The notes under the pieces are model-generated. The model ran no database searches. It was not told where the DNA came from and saw nothing but the letters and a program-made list of their open reading frames with translations. Shown here one piece after another: positions 1 to 12,056 of a DNA stretch of 64,000 nt. Every line of letters begins with the position of its first letter. Position 1 is the first letter of the stretch. Origin of the DNA: Episyrphus balteatus (lineage: Eukaryota > Arthropoda > Insecta > Diptera > Syrphidae); assembly GCF_945859705.1 (NCBI RefSeq), contig NC_079138.1:4712001-4776000 (forward strand), written 5' to 3'. A program made the position numbers and the translations under genes.

Positions 1-650
1 GTTGAATTTATGAATAAAAAACAAAAAGATTTTAATGAATTTTATTTTTCTTTCTTTTAATTTTTTTCTATTTTGTTTTTTCTTCTTTTTTGGCCGAACA
101 TTAAAGATGAGGTGGGGGAAAAATTGCATACTTTTAAGATAAAAACATTGCATACTCACAGGCCTGCTGACACTTGATATATCGAGGCTTCCTTAGAACG
201 GTTCAAAAAGGTCTTAAAAAGTCATTCTTTAACTAAAATTTACAAGGCTTCTTCTAAACACTTGTAGGATGTCTTAAAGATAACTCCTTTCTTTCCAAAA
301 TGGTTGACTTGCGTAATCAAGCCTAAAGCCACTAACCAAAGCTTATCGAATCGAAAAAATTTGACCTTATGCAAGCTAAATTGTTACTTGGGGATCCTTC
401 TAAGTCGAGCCCCCTCTTAGTCGAATTTCCCTCCAATTCAAATTTTTTTTTAATTTTCAAAGAAAATGTTTAAAGAGAAATGATTATATCAATTTCTCTG
501 ACTCGATTGTGTATAAGAAGCTTAAGCGAACCTTTACCGAAACTGTTAGTTTTGAGATATGATAAAAACTGATTTTTTTGATACCTTATACAGTTTCAAG
601 GTTTTAATGTCGTGCTGTCAAAAAAAAAAAGTTCTTACTTTAATGCATTT
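1..650. other. AT-rich intergenic sequence, no gene seen
   Basis: No coding-like frame is visible. Around 395-430 there are two copies of an AAGTCGAG/TAGTCGAATTT motif resembling ends of Tigger-like repeats, but no paired end or target duplication can be found. Confidence 0.5.
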
Positions 651-655
651 GTATA

Positions 656-708
656 TTTATTTTATTATATGAAATTTAAATGAAATGTTTTTCAATTAAC
701 AATTTATT
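656..708 (-). terminator. Candidate poly(A) signals of the alkaline phosphatase gene
   Basis: AATAAA on the minus strand appears as TTTATT at 703-708 and again at 656-661. These lie about 105 and 150 bases beyond the stop codon at 814-816. AATAAA is frequent by chance in such AT-rich DNA, so the exact site is uncertain. Confidence 0.4.
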
Positions 709-813
709 AAAATCTTAAGAAGTGTGTGTATGTGTTTAGCCAAATGGGCATAACCAAATCAAACAAAAAAATAAAAATTAAATTTAAATTATATAAAATA
801 AGTTACACCGAAC

Positions 814-3800
814 TTATACTCTCCAAACTAGCAAACACAATATTGCTGTTATTAGCTTCCATGGGCCAAGGAATTTTTCTTCACTTCCAGAAGTGCTATC
901 CTTATCGTCATCACTATGGTTATGGCTATGCCTATGGCCGGTATTGGTATCGTCGCTATGGCTATGGGTGGTATGGCCATGGCCATGGCCATGACTATCG
1001 CTAGTGCTACCACTAGTTTCTAAATTTTTATGCTCGACATTCGATTTAGGATAACAAGAGTCATCTATATCCTTGGCTGGGCCCATGCAACCAGCATAGC
1101 TCATCACATATGCCAAATAATTCTGTTCAAACACTCCACGAATGAGTTCGGAGCCTGGTCCACTTGAAAACACAACTACATCTTCACCACCATGAGTTTC
1201 GTCCTTCAATTTGAATGAAGCCATATGACGGTAAGTTGGATTTTGGCGTTTATGTCCAAGCTCTTCAACTGAGATCCACGTATTGTCGCTGCTTGTCGAG
1301 CCCGAAACTGAGTTATTTTTCCTATGCTCATCGTAACCAGGGCCGTTAGCATAGGTTAATGTCTCGTATGGTTTTTCGTTAGCTGTCTTATTAGCAAAAC
1401 CTAAAATGTCATTTCCACGTACAGGATATCCGTTGAAAGTCATTGCATGCGAATGGTCAGCAGTCACAATGATCAAAGTATCATCTCTGCTTGTCAAATG
1501 CATGGCTGTTTCGATAGCCTTATCGAATTCTAATACTTCCTGAAGTGCTGCACGGGCATAGTTTTGATGATGTGCCTGATCAATTCGACCTCCCTCAACC
1601 ATTAGAACATATCCATTTGAATTAGGACGATGCAAAACCTTGATAGCTTGTTCAACCATATCCTTAAGCTCCGGTTCGCCGTCCTCGGCACCAATTTTAT
1701 AAGTCAAATGATTGTTCCTAAAGAGACCAATTACATGTTCAATATCTTGTGTGTCCATGCTCATTAATTGTTCGCGGGTCTGAACAAATGTACGACTTCC
1801 ATTCGCTTGCATTGCAAGCCATTCATCAACAAGATTCCTGCCATCCGTACGGGAGCACACTGTTTCGGTGTCTCCAGTAAAGTTCCAAGTTTTCTTTTCG
1901 TTCAAATGTGGGGCACCCATTGGCTTGAGTCCACCACCCATAACAACATTGAAATGCTTGCCTGGAGCATGATCAACTAACTGACGAGCAATATCCACAT
2001 GCATATTTCTGATGTCCTCTGGAATCTTTGAATCGCATTCCCAGTCCCGATCGTAGCTGTTGGCATATGTTGATGCTGGTGTAGCATGTGTAACTCTCGT
2101 TGTTGTCACAATACCAGTTCGTTTTTCTACAGATTGGGCCCAGTCCATGATTGAAGGAACTCGTCCCTTGGCTGGGTCATTAATGTCGCAAGTTGTGTCC
2201 AGACCAACAACCCCATAAAGTGTCTTTACACCACAAAACATTGCTGTTGCTGTTCCAGCTGAGTCAGGAACTTGCTTATCTACGTTGTAAGTCTATTAAC
2301 AAGGAAAAATAGTTAAAACAAAGTTAAATGATCATTATCAATAAGACTCTGACCTTTGCAAGACCAGTATGAGGGAAATCGTCAAATGATAGAGAAACTT
2401 CTTCACCATTATTTGATCCATATCTTTGTCCTTTGAAAATTCGACCAGCTGTTATAGTTGTCATGCCCATACCGTCGCCAACGAAAATAATGATATTTTT
2501 AGCCTTGTGATCTTCAAGATTTGTCACACTTGAAGTTGCAAGTTTTTTCTTTAGAGTTTGTAGACCAATTTTACGCCAGTATGCAGCATCTAAAAAAACA
2601 AAAAATTCATTATCTTTCGGTTATCATTAAATGGGTAAATCCCTGACAGTAGATGCATAAATTTTTATTGAATCGTTAACAGTCTTATTGCGACTTTTCT
2701 TTATTATGAAAGTCTGATCAAGTTGTTTGCTTATCACCATGCTGATGAAATGAAATATTCACGTTTACGGTGTCAGAAATTCAAACAATCATAAATTTTA
2801 ATTTTAACGAAATCACGTTCATTTGTCAGAAGTAAGTGATGGCAGGTAATAATCATGTCATGGAGAATAAATGAGTTAAAAAAATTTAAAAAAAAACTAA
2901 CTCATCGAAGCATGAAATTTTCTATTCAAATGACAATTTACAAAAGTTTTTCTGTTCATTCAAAGTTGTTGTTGGCTTATTATAAAAATTACAAAAAAAA
3001 AAAAAAAACGAAGTTTATGTCAATTAGGTCTTAGTTATTAAGTCGTTTTAAGAGCTAATTTACTATATATTTTTTTTAAATCGTTAAATAGCTTATTTCT
3101 CCACTTCGTAAACAGTAAAACTTAATTTTTCGATATTTGTATGCATGTTGTTGTTAAACTGAAGGTGTGTCAAATAAGGCTCACATGGAAAAAAATAAAC
3201 CACCAAACCACTGTTTTATCTCAAACTAAAACCAAAGCCTTTCAATGACATTGTTTGTTTTTTTTTTTCTGAAGTGTTTTTACACTTAGGGACATTATGG
3301 TAAGGGCCATGGGTAATATGGCCCACCAAACAATTGCTTTTCCTTAAGCTTAAATCATTATTTCTTGTTTTGGAGGCTAAAATAAGTTCAAACCAATGGA
3401 GACTGAAAGAAGAAGGATATAAAATGATTTTCCAGGGTGGGTCATATTGAAGTTTTGTATCGTAAAAAAAAAAAAAAAATCATATGTGCACTTCACACGT
3501 GGTAGAAGTGAAACCTTAAAAAATCATTTTTCTTGCAAAAAAATAGAAAAAATCTATCTATTTTTATTCTATCACCTTTAAATCCTTGTTTTTTATATGA
3601 CAACCTATTATAAATTTTATATCATCTGAAAGCTTATTGTCTAAGCTCAAAATACATATGTATCGATCAGGTCTATAAGACATCTACAAAAAGAGCTAGA
3701 ATTGTTTGAACTCGATGAAATTTCATCAAAAAAAGCAAAAAAAAAAAAACATTTATTTTTATGTTCTCATGCTATTAATTCAATTTTTTTGTTTGACAAC

Positions 3801-5605
3801 CTAAAAAAAATTTTATACCATGTGAAAGCTTATTGTTTCAACTTGCATTATGATGCATAAATCTTATTTCAAAGATGTCTACAAGAGAAGTTAGAATTTT
3901 TTAAGGTCAACCATGTCGAATTTCCAGACTGAGATTACGATACTTCCTGCACTGGTAGCTGGTATAATCGCCAACAGATCTCCACAGGTGTTTTGAGGTA
4001 TGTTTCAATTTTTTCAATTTAAGATTATGTTATCAGCATGCGTATTAAAGTTAAATCAAATTTGTATGTGCACTAGATCAAAAGATATAACGTGTGTTGG
4101 AAAAGAACATCTTTTTACCGTTATCTCCGAATTTTGAATATGAAATTAATTAAATTTTTGTACAATTATAATTTATTTAATTACCTAACTATCTACAGTA
4201 CAAATTTCATTCATCTATCTATTAAAACAAAAAAGTTATAACAAGTTGAAGTCGTGTCGCGTTTTCGTTTCATCTTGTTTCAAATCACTACGATACTAAA
4301 GAAGTTTTCACTTCAAAAATCGAACATGGAATAACAATCAGACATAACATTACGATAATATAGAATGTAAAAAAAAAATAAGTCCCGAAATTCTGTCTAT
4401 ATGTCAGTATGTGTGAATGTATTAGAACCAGTTTTTTTTTTTTTTTTTAGTTACTAGTTTAATTTAAGAAATTTCTTATATCGTAAAGTTTTAATTTTAT
4501 TCCAAATAAAACAATTGCATTTTTTTACTTTTTATAATTTTGATTTTACATGATTTTGATCTATTTACTTCAATATGACAGCATGTAGGTACTTGCTTTA
4601 TGAAAAATAAAATTGCATCATTTTTTTGATCTCAAATTCATTTAAAAAGTTTGTTTTTTTCCTTTGAAAAACGAATTTTAAATTTTATTTTTTTTTTATA
4701 TATTAGTTATATTATATTATTTTTTTTTTTTGAAAAATCAATATTTTGAAAATGTTTTGGTAAATTTTGTCGAATTTTCCTTTTGTAATGCGAATTAATA
4801 TGTTCTTACAAATGTTAAATTGTTAAACTTTTTTTTTTGACGATTTTCCATTTTTTTTTCCTAAAAATTGCTTTTATATACAAAATCGAATGAAATACTT
4901 CGAAAATTATTGAAAACCATGTTAAAATTATTAAAAAAAAGAAATTTCTTATAAAAAAAATCATTAAAATATCAAATTATAAAAATATTTTTAAAATTTT
5001 TTTTTGAACTAAAAAGGCGTTGCCGTTTTTACAAAAAATTACACATTAATTTTCGAAAAAATATCTCTTATCACAAAAATTTCTTGGACAAAAATATCGA
5101 AACAAAATTAAGGTTGATTTTTTCAATTAATCATTTTAAAAAAATGTTCTAAAGTTTCTAAAAAAAAAAAAATCATAGTAGATATATATTTTTTAATTTG
5201 CAAAACAATTATAATATAAGTACACACTCATTATCACAACTATAATTTTATCTATCAATATCCCTTCTGGTTAAAATATACTTTCGCTTTCTTTTAAACC
5301 AATTAACGAGTTACAGGTATAAATAATATCAATTTCACACTAATCTACTTGTTATATTTTGAATTTTTAAATCGCGCTCAGGTGCCCAACAACGGTCGTC
5401 TAATTTGTTAATTCATATAATCGACCATATAATAGGGTTTGAGTTTGAGGTTAAATGAATGTGATTTATAAATTATTGTAATTTTTGTCTCACCTTCGTG
5501 AATTCCAGATGGTGGCTCGTAAGGAAGACGCAAACCCTCGCATACAGATGCAATTCCCCATAACACAAGTAAAACTGCTGAAACTCGTCCAACTAACTTT
5601 GCCAT
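814..5605 (-). CDS. GPI-anchored alkaline phosphatase, complete three-exon gene
   Basis: Metal-dependent phosphomonoesterase, predicted to sit on the outer face of the plasma membrane. Exons in coding order are 5605-5494, 2589-2354 and 2292-814; joined they give 1827 nt and 608 residues, and every junction keeps the frame. Residues 1-24 form a signal peptide (hydrophobic SAVLLVLWGIASVCEG). Family motifs seen: GDGMG with metal-binding Asp76; VPDSAGTATA with nucleophile Ser127; THATP with His185 and Thr187; DRDWECD with Arg198; EGGRIDQAHHQ with Glu349, Asp354 and His358; TADHSH with Asp395 and His396; ETHGGEDV with His483. The Asp/His set for two zincs and one magnesium therefore looks intact. 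The last 19 residues are hydrophobic, after a polar spacer, as in a GPI-addition signal. Residues about 550-575 hold ten histidines, which is unusual for the family. The length exceeds the roughly 500-550 usual for animal enzymes mainly because of this linker. Insects usually carry several paralogues, so no symbol is given. Confidence 0.96.
2590..5493 (-). other. Intron 1 of the alkaline phosphatase gene
   Basis: The donor follows CACGAAG with GTGAGA, and the acceptor is a T run ending in TTTTTTTAG. The split codon rejoins as GAT (Asp38). The 2.9-kb intron contains repeat family C (3500-4312), a relative of the AGTGTGGCAAATATGG element family near 3163-3330, and long A/T runs between 4430 and 5200. 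No exon-like open frame is seen inside it. Intron 2 (2293-2353) is only 61 bp, with donor GTCAGA and acceptor TTAATAG. Confidence 0.9.
3500..4312 (+). repeat. Dispersed repeat family C, copy 1
   Basis: This copy matches 61055-61823 over most of its length and shares its middle with 7650-8060. Common landmarks are GAAGTGAAAC, GACAACCTA, CGGTACTTCCTACACTGG and GGGCAACAGATC, and the ACTACGATACTAAAGAAG end. It is diverged and non-coding. The family class is unknown because no terminal inverted repeats or target duplications are visible. Confidence 0.75.
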
Positions 5606-6970
5606 TATTTCTTCGTCGTTGCGTTGCGTTGCGCGTTAAAATGTAACGAACAAATTATTATTGCAAAAAAAAAAAAAAAAAAATTACTCCACGAGTATTC
5701 GCGTTACTGTATTTGCACTTTATGAAATGAAAAATCGTATTTTCGAATTTTCAAAATCTCCACATTTCCTGACGACACTAACGCCACGGCTTATTAGATA
5801 CCGATATGAGGAGAATAAGTGTTGTGAATGACAGCTATCGAATATCTTAACTGACATACGAATTATCACAAGAATTTATATCCAAAAGTTTCACAGTTCT
5901 CAAAATTCGAACAATATAGCTGCAAATGAATGTACACACGGTAGGTATACCGCACCGCACAGTGATTATAGCGAGGCAGATACAATTGTGTAAACAGATT
6001 CGAGCAATTACACTGTATTGTATATTAGACTAAAGTGTTATTAATAAAAATGTGTATTCAAATAACGGTATAATAAAGTGGAATAAATATCAGGCTTGTC
6101 TATATTTATCTATCTTTTACAATATCTATACCTCCTCTGGTGGAAAGTAGGTAGCCGTAAAATTTAAAATTGGATGATGCTGATTTTTGTCGTCACTCGC
6201 GTCACCGTGTCACCGCACAATATCTCAAATGATCGTTAGCAAAGTGGCAAAGCTAGCGAAAAGCAAGTAATCTTCCGGATTTCTTACAAAAAAAAAAAAA
6301 ATTATAAAATAAACAAATATCCAGATCCAGAATAACGGACAATATATCTCTACAGTAGCACTTTGAGCGACTATAATATTATGAACTGTGTCAGCAACTG
6401 CTATATTGCACAAGCTGACAAATTCTCTATTGAGAATGTTATTTTGTTTATTGCTTGCATCCATCCCATTGCGTCTCGTCTATTTTGCTGTGATTCTGAT
6501 TGTTGTAAATTGGGGATTTTTTCTTGATTCGGTGAATGTTAGAGAAGCGTTTTTATGTGAACAACGTGCATACTGATATTTCAAATCGATAGGTGGTAGA
6601 GAAGAGGGTATTCATTAATTTCTGAGATAATTTTTGTTTGCTTTATATAATTTATTGAATGTGGGAATTCTTATTAATTGTAATCGATAGTCCTTAAGAC
6701 GATTTTGTTTATTATTTTTTTTGTTTTATGTTTAAATCTCAAAGTATCAATTCTGCTAATAGTTTAGTTAACGATGAGTCAGAATGTAGAGGATATCTGA
6801 AAAAAAAGTTTTGACGTCAGCAAAGTTTGCAGAGTGTAAAAATCTCAATGGGGAGTCCACCATTTTGAAAAAGGCTTTAGATATCTGGAGAACAAGTTAC
6901 AGGCCAGAATACTTGCAAGGATCTTTCTCAAGGACACTAATTAAATTTCGAATCTAAAAGGTCCTTGAAT
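5606..6970. other. Upstream region of the alkaline phosphatase gene
   Basis: This holds the likely 5' UTR and promoter, including a repeated GTTGC tract near 5612-5634. The sequence looks mostly unique and moderately AT-rich. No TATA box or initiator can be assigned with confidence, and no other gene is seen. Confidence 0.45.
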
Positions 6971-7274
6971 TAGTGTTGGGAACTATCGAATTATTTGAAC
7001 TATCGATAGTTAGTAACTGAATGATTTGAACTATCGAATAGTTCATTCATTCATTCATTTATTCATTCGAATAAAAACTATCGAATAAAAAAACTATTCG
7101 AATGAAAAAACTATCGTATAAAAAAATTATTCGAATGAAAAAAACTATCGAAAAAACTATTCGAATGAAAATAGTAACTAAATGAATGAATGAATGATTT
7201 AAAACTATCGAATGAATGAATAATTTACAACTATCGATAGTTTGATAGTTTTTATTCGATAGTTCCCATCACTA
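6971..7274. mobile_element. hAT-type MITE, copy 1
   Basis: The left end reads TAGTGTTGGGAACTATCG and the right end CGATAGTTCCCATCACTA, which are inverted copies. It is flanked by CCTTGAAT (6963-6970) and TCTTGAAT (7275-7282), an 8-bp target duplication with one mismatch. TAGNG termini and 8-bp duplications are features of the hAT superfamily. The interior is built from short ACTATCGAATAAAA and GAATGAATGAAT units and encodes nothing. Confidence 0.88.
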
Positions 7275-7447
7275 TCTTGAATATTCTCTATGCGAAAAAT
7301 CGTTCCCGAAGTATTGAGTAAGTAACGCATTTTTCAAAATGGCAAATGTCTCAAACAAGTATTAACATCACTGCATGGAAACTTATTTTTTTTTGTGTTC
7401 CTCATTGACTGGACTATAAACGGATATGAGAGATAGAGTTGTGTAGT

Positions 7448-7589
7448 CAGTCGACTCTCTCTGAGTCGAACTTTCAAGGGACACAAAAATTGGTTCGAGT
7501 TAGAGGAATTAATATATTCTTTTTTTCTTTGAAAATTGTAAAAAAGTTCGAGTTTTAGAGAAATTATTCGACGTAGAGGGAGTCGACTG
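7448..7589. mobile_element. Tigger/pogo-like MITE, 142 bp
   Basis: The ends are CAGTCGACTCTCTCTGAGTCGAA and the inverted counterpart ending in GAGGGAGTCGACTG. The interior carries GTTCGAGTT and TTTCAAGGGAC motifs typical of Tigger-like ends. A TA follows the right end; the left TA is displaced by two bases. It has no coding capacity and probably arose by internal deletion of a pogo-group transposon. Confidence 0.7.
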
Positions 7590-7649
7590 TATATACAAAA
7601 AGTACATAATAACCAAAATGGCAAATTGCCTTTGACAAAAAAAAAAAAC

Positions 7650-8060
7650 ACCATGTCTGTGCGACATCTACAAAAAGACCTAGAATTTTTTAAACCCAAT
7701 CAGTTTTCATCAAAAAAAAAGCAAAAATATCAATCTTTTTTATCTTCTCATGCCATTAAATCAATTTTTTTCTCAGACAACCTATATTAAATTTTATATC
7801 GTAAGAAAGATTATTATTTCACCTTTAATATGATGCTTCAATCATATTTTTTCGAAGCCTACAAAAAAAGTAAGAATTTTTTAAAGCCAACCATGTCGAA
7901 ATTTCAAACTGAGAATATACGGTACTTCCTACACTGGTGGCTGATAATGGGCAACAGATCTCCACAAGTATTTTGAGGTATTTCTGCACAAATATTGCAC
8001 AAAAATATAGTCCTGCCTATTATATATCTACAGTATAAATTTCATTCATTTATCTGTTGA
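7650..8060 (+). repeat. Dispersed repeat family C, copy 2 (truncated)
   Basis: Shares GACATCTACAAAAAGA, the ACTTCCTACACTGGTGG landmark, CAACAGATCTCCACA and TATAAATTTCATTCAT with the copies at 3500 and 61055. Both outer ends of the family are missing. Confidence 0.7.
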
Positions 8061-10549
8061 AGAAAAAAAGATAAAAATAAAAAATAATACTATTGTCAGC
8101 CTTAAAAATAAATTTATCTATCGATTAACCCTTTCGAACCCAAGCTATGAAAATCAATATTAAAAAATGTTTTTTCAGTATTATCGGGTCAAAAACATCA
8201 CAACTAAGAAATATGAATAGCAAAAAGTTATTTTCCAAAATAATAAATAGCAAAACTAATGTGTTTTTCTCATGTTGCATGTTAGTAACATGCACTGCCT
8301 AGCCTATGACCAACAAAAAAAATCGGAGAACTGAGAAAATAACTTTTTATGAAACAATAATGTATGCTTCTTCTTCTAAGCAAAAAAAACAAAACACTTT
8401 CTGCATTAACTTTTTTTATATCTTTTTTTTCAAAACTATTTCAGTCCCTTTCTCGATTAAAAAAAAAATTAAAGGTATGATATTTGACTAACTTTTTGTA
8501 ATAATCCAGTAACTAGGCATTATTATCTTTCAATTAAGCCATCGTTACCTAAAAAATTGTTTAATTTAATATTTTTTACGAATTTTTAAAAAAATGTTAC
8601 ATGAGAGTAACGCTGGTTCCGAAAGGGTTAAAAAAAAATTTAACTTTCTATAACGTCGCGTGTAGAAAATAGCTATTTTTTCAATTTTGTTTTACCCCTA
8701 TTTACCCTAACAAATCATTTATATTCAACTTTAGGTTGATATCTTTCAAATAAGCTATAGAAGATTTTTGTATTTCTAATAGTTTATTTATAATTGAAAT
8801 TTTTGCAGTACTGCTAAGAATTTCAAGTGGAACGGGAGAAAATGGCGTCACTTTTTCGTGGATTTTTCGATTTATAAGACGTTATCACGTCAAAAATAAT
8901 CTTATTTGATAACTGACGATAGTTTTAAAATTTTAGTCGGCTTTTTTAAGATGAAAATTCATTTTGCAATGAAATGAAGTTCACATTAAATTAAACAAAA
9001 TTTAAGTGGATCGTATTATTTAAAGGGGGTTGGATTTTAAGTTGCCCTTTTTTATCCCTGTAGCTGAAATCCAAAAGTTTCTTGGAAGTCTGGTTGCTGA
9101 AAAATTTTCCGATATCGTATTCAGAGATATGGAAAGTTTGTACGTCCTTGAATGATAAGAAAAGGCCATAACTGACTGCCTTGAGGAACTCGGGTAGTAT
9201 CTAGAAAAGGATTTCCTTCTTCTTGTAAAAAAATGCAATTAAAAATATTGCACGCTTTTAGGGTCATATAGTTAAATTTTAATGTGACGTAACTTCTAAA
9301 TGAAAAACATTATGTAAAATCTTCTGAATTTTTTTTTAATGAGCTAAATATACAATTTTAACCTTTAAATTATTGTTTTCATTAAAAAAATGTATATTCA
9401 CAAGACTTCATACATTCATTTATTATAAAGCCGGATTCAAATATTTTGTCTGCGGTAAAAAGATGTCTATTTGACTAAGAATCACGAGTTATATTCGGAG
9501 AGAGAGACTGATTAAAACAAATATTTTATAGTGGCAGTTGGTAATTATGAATGTTGACATTAAAAATCATTTCGTTTGCTAGTATAATTAAACAAAAATT
9601 GTTTGCAGATTGTTATAGTTTATTAATAATTTTTTTTTTTTCGTATTTCTTTTATGCTATTGCTAATTTGAAAATTCTTTAACTTATGTACCTAAACGAA
9701 TTTGATTATTTAAACAATAGAAATTAATTTGAATGCATCTAGTTAGGAAATAATTTTTTTTTTTTTATCAAAACATATGATAACGTTTTTTGTGTATTGA
9801 CCCGTTTATCTCTAAAAGGAATGATTTGGTCTATATTTGAATGTATTTGATACCAATTGGATAAATATCTAACTCATGCCAATCTTATTAAATAGAAAAA
9901 AAAAAAATACAAACTCATTGTGGAAACATTTATCACGAATGCATTACCTGACCTTACAATATTGTTGTTGTGGGAAAATAAAACGAAACACGTGAATGCT
10001 AATCTTATAGCTCAGTTAAATGCTTTTAAAACGCAAATACACAGTGCATCATCACCTGTGGCATCATTAAGATAAAAATTAATTACTACTTAGTTTGGTA
10101 CCTACCTACTATGCATCCAGTAAACTGTATCTGGTTTATATGAGTTACTCGTTCGCATCTGTTTACGTAACATGTGAAAAGTGGTTTACTACAAGTGGTT
10201 GATTACAAAAGAGAGGGTTAAATAAAACAATGGATAGTTTCTTGGGATATAGGTTTAGAGGATTGTGTCAAATACATGCATTTTGAAAAATATTTACATG
10301 TATACGAAAAAAAAAAACCAATTAGACCTAAAAGAAGCTTTTGGTTTTCAGTTGTGAATAGAGCTTAAAGAGACCTTATTTTTGCTCACTCAATGGATTT
10401 GGAGGAAACTCTTGAATATAAATTATTTTTCGAAAATTAACAAAAAAAAAAAAATTATTTTCATAGGGATAAGTGAAGTACAATGGTGGGGATCGAAATA
10501 AAAGTAATGCTTTCTATTAAATCAGGGACTTAGGGTTACTGGTTGATAT
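8060..10549. other. AT-rich sequence with degenerate repeats, no gene
   Basis: From 8900 to 9060 it resembles 39490-39660 (shared GTCGG followed by T-rich AAGATGAAAATTCA and GAAGTTCAC). Near 9070-9110 it has a GGTTGCTGAA motif also found around 44370, 50640 and 62090. No convincing exon is seen. Confidence 0.4.
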
Positions 10550-10934
10550 TAGTGATGGGAACTATCGATAGTTAGTAACTGAATGATTTGAACTATCGAA
10601 TAGTTCATTCATTCATTCATTTATTCATTCGAATAAAAACTATCGAATAAAACTATCGAATAAAAACTATCGAACAAACTATCGAATAAACTATCGAATA
10701 AAAACTATCGTATAAAAAACTATTGGAATGAAAAAACTATCGAATAAGAATAATGTTTAAAAGAAAATACTATCAAATAAAAAAAAACTATTTTAATGAC
10801 AAAACTATTCGAATGAAAAAACTATTCGAATGAAAAAACTATTCGAATAAAAATAGTAACTAAATGAATGAATGAATGAATATTTTACAACTATCGATAG
10901 TTTGATAGTTTTTATTAGATAGTTCCCATCACTA
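10550..10934. mobile_element. hAT-type MITE, copy 2
   Basis: The termini are TAGTGATGGGAACTATCG and its inverted copy GATAGTTCCCATCACTA. The flanks GTTGATAT at 10542-10549 and 10935-10942 are identical, a perfect 8-bp target duplication. It is the same family as 6971-7274, with a longer array of ACTATCGAATAAAA units inside, and has no coding capacity. Confidence 0.93.
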
Positions 10935-10971
10935 GTTGATATTTTCGATGATAAAAAAAGTCTTTTTTTTA

Positions 10972-11818
10972 ACTTGCGATATAGGTACTATAATAGGGCA
11001 AGCTTAGGATTCGTAAAAAAATCGAACGACGATGGAAAATGCCAAACAAGTGGGTTCCGCAAATCTGTCTGTCTGTCTGTATTTGTATACATATACCTCG
11101 AGCTGCAGCCAAAACTAGTAAAGCGATTTTCTTCAAACTTGTTAGTTAACAGATTTGTGTGATTCTCTAGAGCAGACAATGAATTTTTTTTAGTACCAAA
11201 ACTAACGGTACCTGCCATATAACGGAAATTGATATGTAATTTTTTTGATTAAAATTTTTTATGTAATTTTAAAAGTAAGACCAAACAAAACAAAAAAAAA
11301 TATTTTTTGAACCGTTACTTACCGCAGCTGCCATAGAACGGTTTTTTTTTTTTTTGGTTTCTGTATATCTCGTAGGTACATGACTAGCCCGATTTCAACA
11401 AGAAAACCGTTTATATTAAAATTTTATAATATTTTCAAAAAACACAGTTTATATGGATTTTTAAAAAATATTTCCATTTTTTCTTTTTTTTTTGAAAAAT
11501 CAATTTTTTTGAAAACGGCTTGATGAAATATTTCTAAACTTTGGTTTGAAAATGTTTGAAAATTTTTATATGTATAAAAATTTTAATTATTTTTCGATTC
11601 CTTTTCATAGAAGAAATCAGATGGCATACTTCGTTTTGGTTTTATTAATAATAAAAACAGATTTTATATATTTTTTACATTTTAAAAATAAATAAGTAAG
11701 ATAAGTAAAATAATATTATAATTTTCCCAAATTTTTTTTTATTGAAAGCTTAAGATAAGAACAACTTTTACCATAAGAACAAGTACGTGCGTCCCAGTCG
11801 TACATTTTATTTTATTTG
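10972..11818 (+). repeat. Dispersed repeat family A, copy 1
   Basis: Begins ACTTGCGATATAGGTAC and ends AAGTACGTGCGTCCCAGTCG followed by a TTTTATTTTATTT tail. It includes a CTGTCTGTCTGTCTGT run and CGATTTTCTTCAAACTTG. Related copies lie at 20270-20960, 55816-56300 and 60145-61029 (minus). There is no coding frame beyond chance length, and its transposition mechanism is unknown. Confidence 0.75.
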
Positions 11819-12056
11819 TTTTTCTAAGCTTTCTGTGTAAAAACCAGGAATAGGTCTTCCTAGATGTTTGAGGTTCTGAAATAGGACTTGCCAGAGACCA
11901 CTTTTTAATGACCTACTAGATCTACTTCAAACACTTTTATTTTTTTTTAATTAGCTTTTTCAAATCTGAAGCTCTTTAAAGTAAAGTGTTTAAGGAATTT
12001 AAAGGAAGAGAAGACAAAATATAAAGTAAAATCCATTTAATAATCTAATAAAGTAT

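Noticed and set aside
726..1004. Plus-strand open frame rich in Gly-Tyr-His-Arg
   Set aside because: It is the complement of the alkaline phosphatase His-rich linker and GPI tail; the composition is a by-product of that tract.
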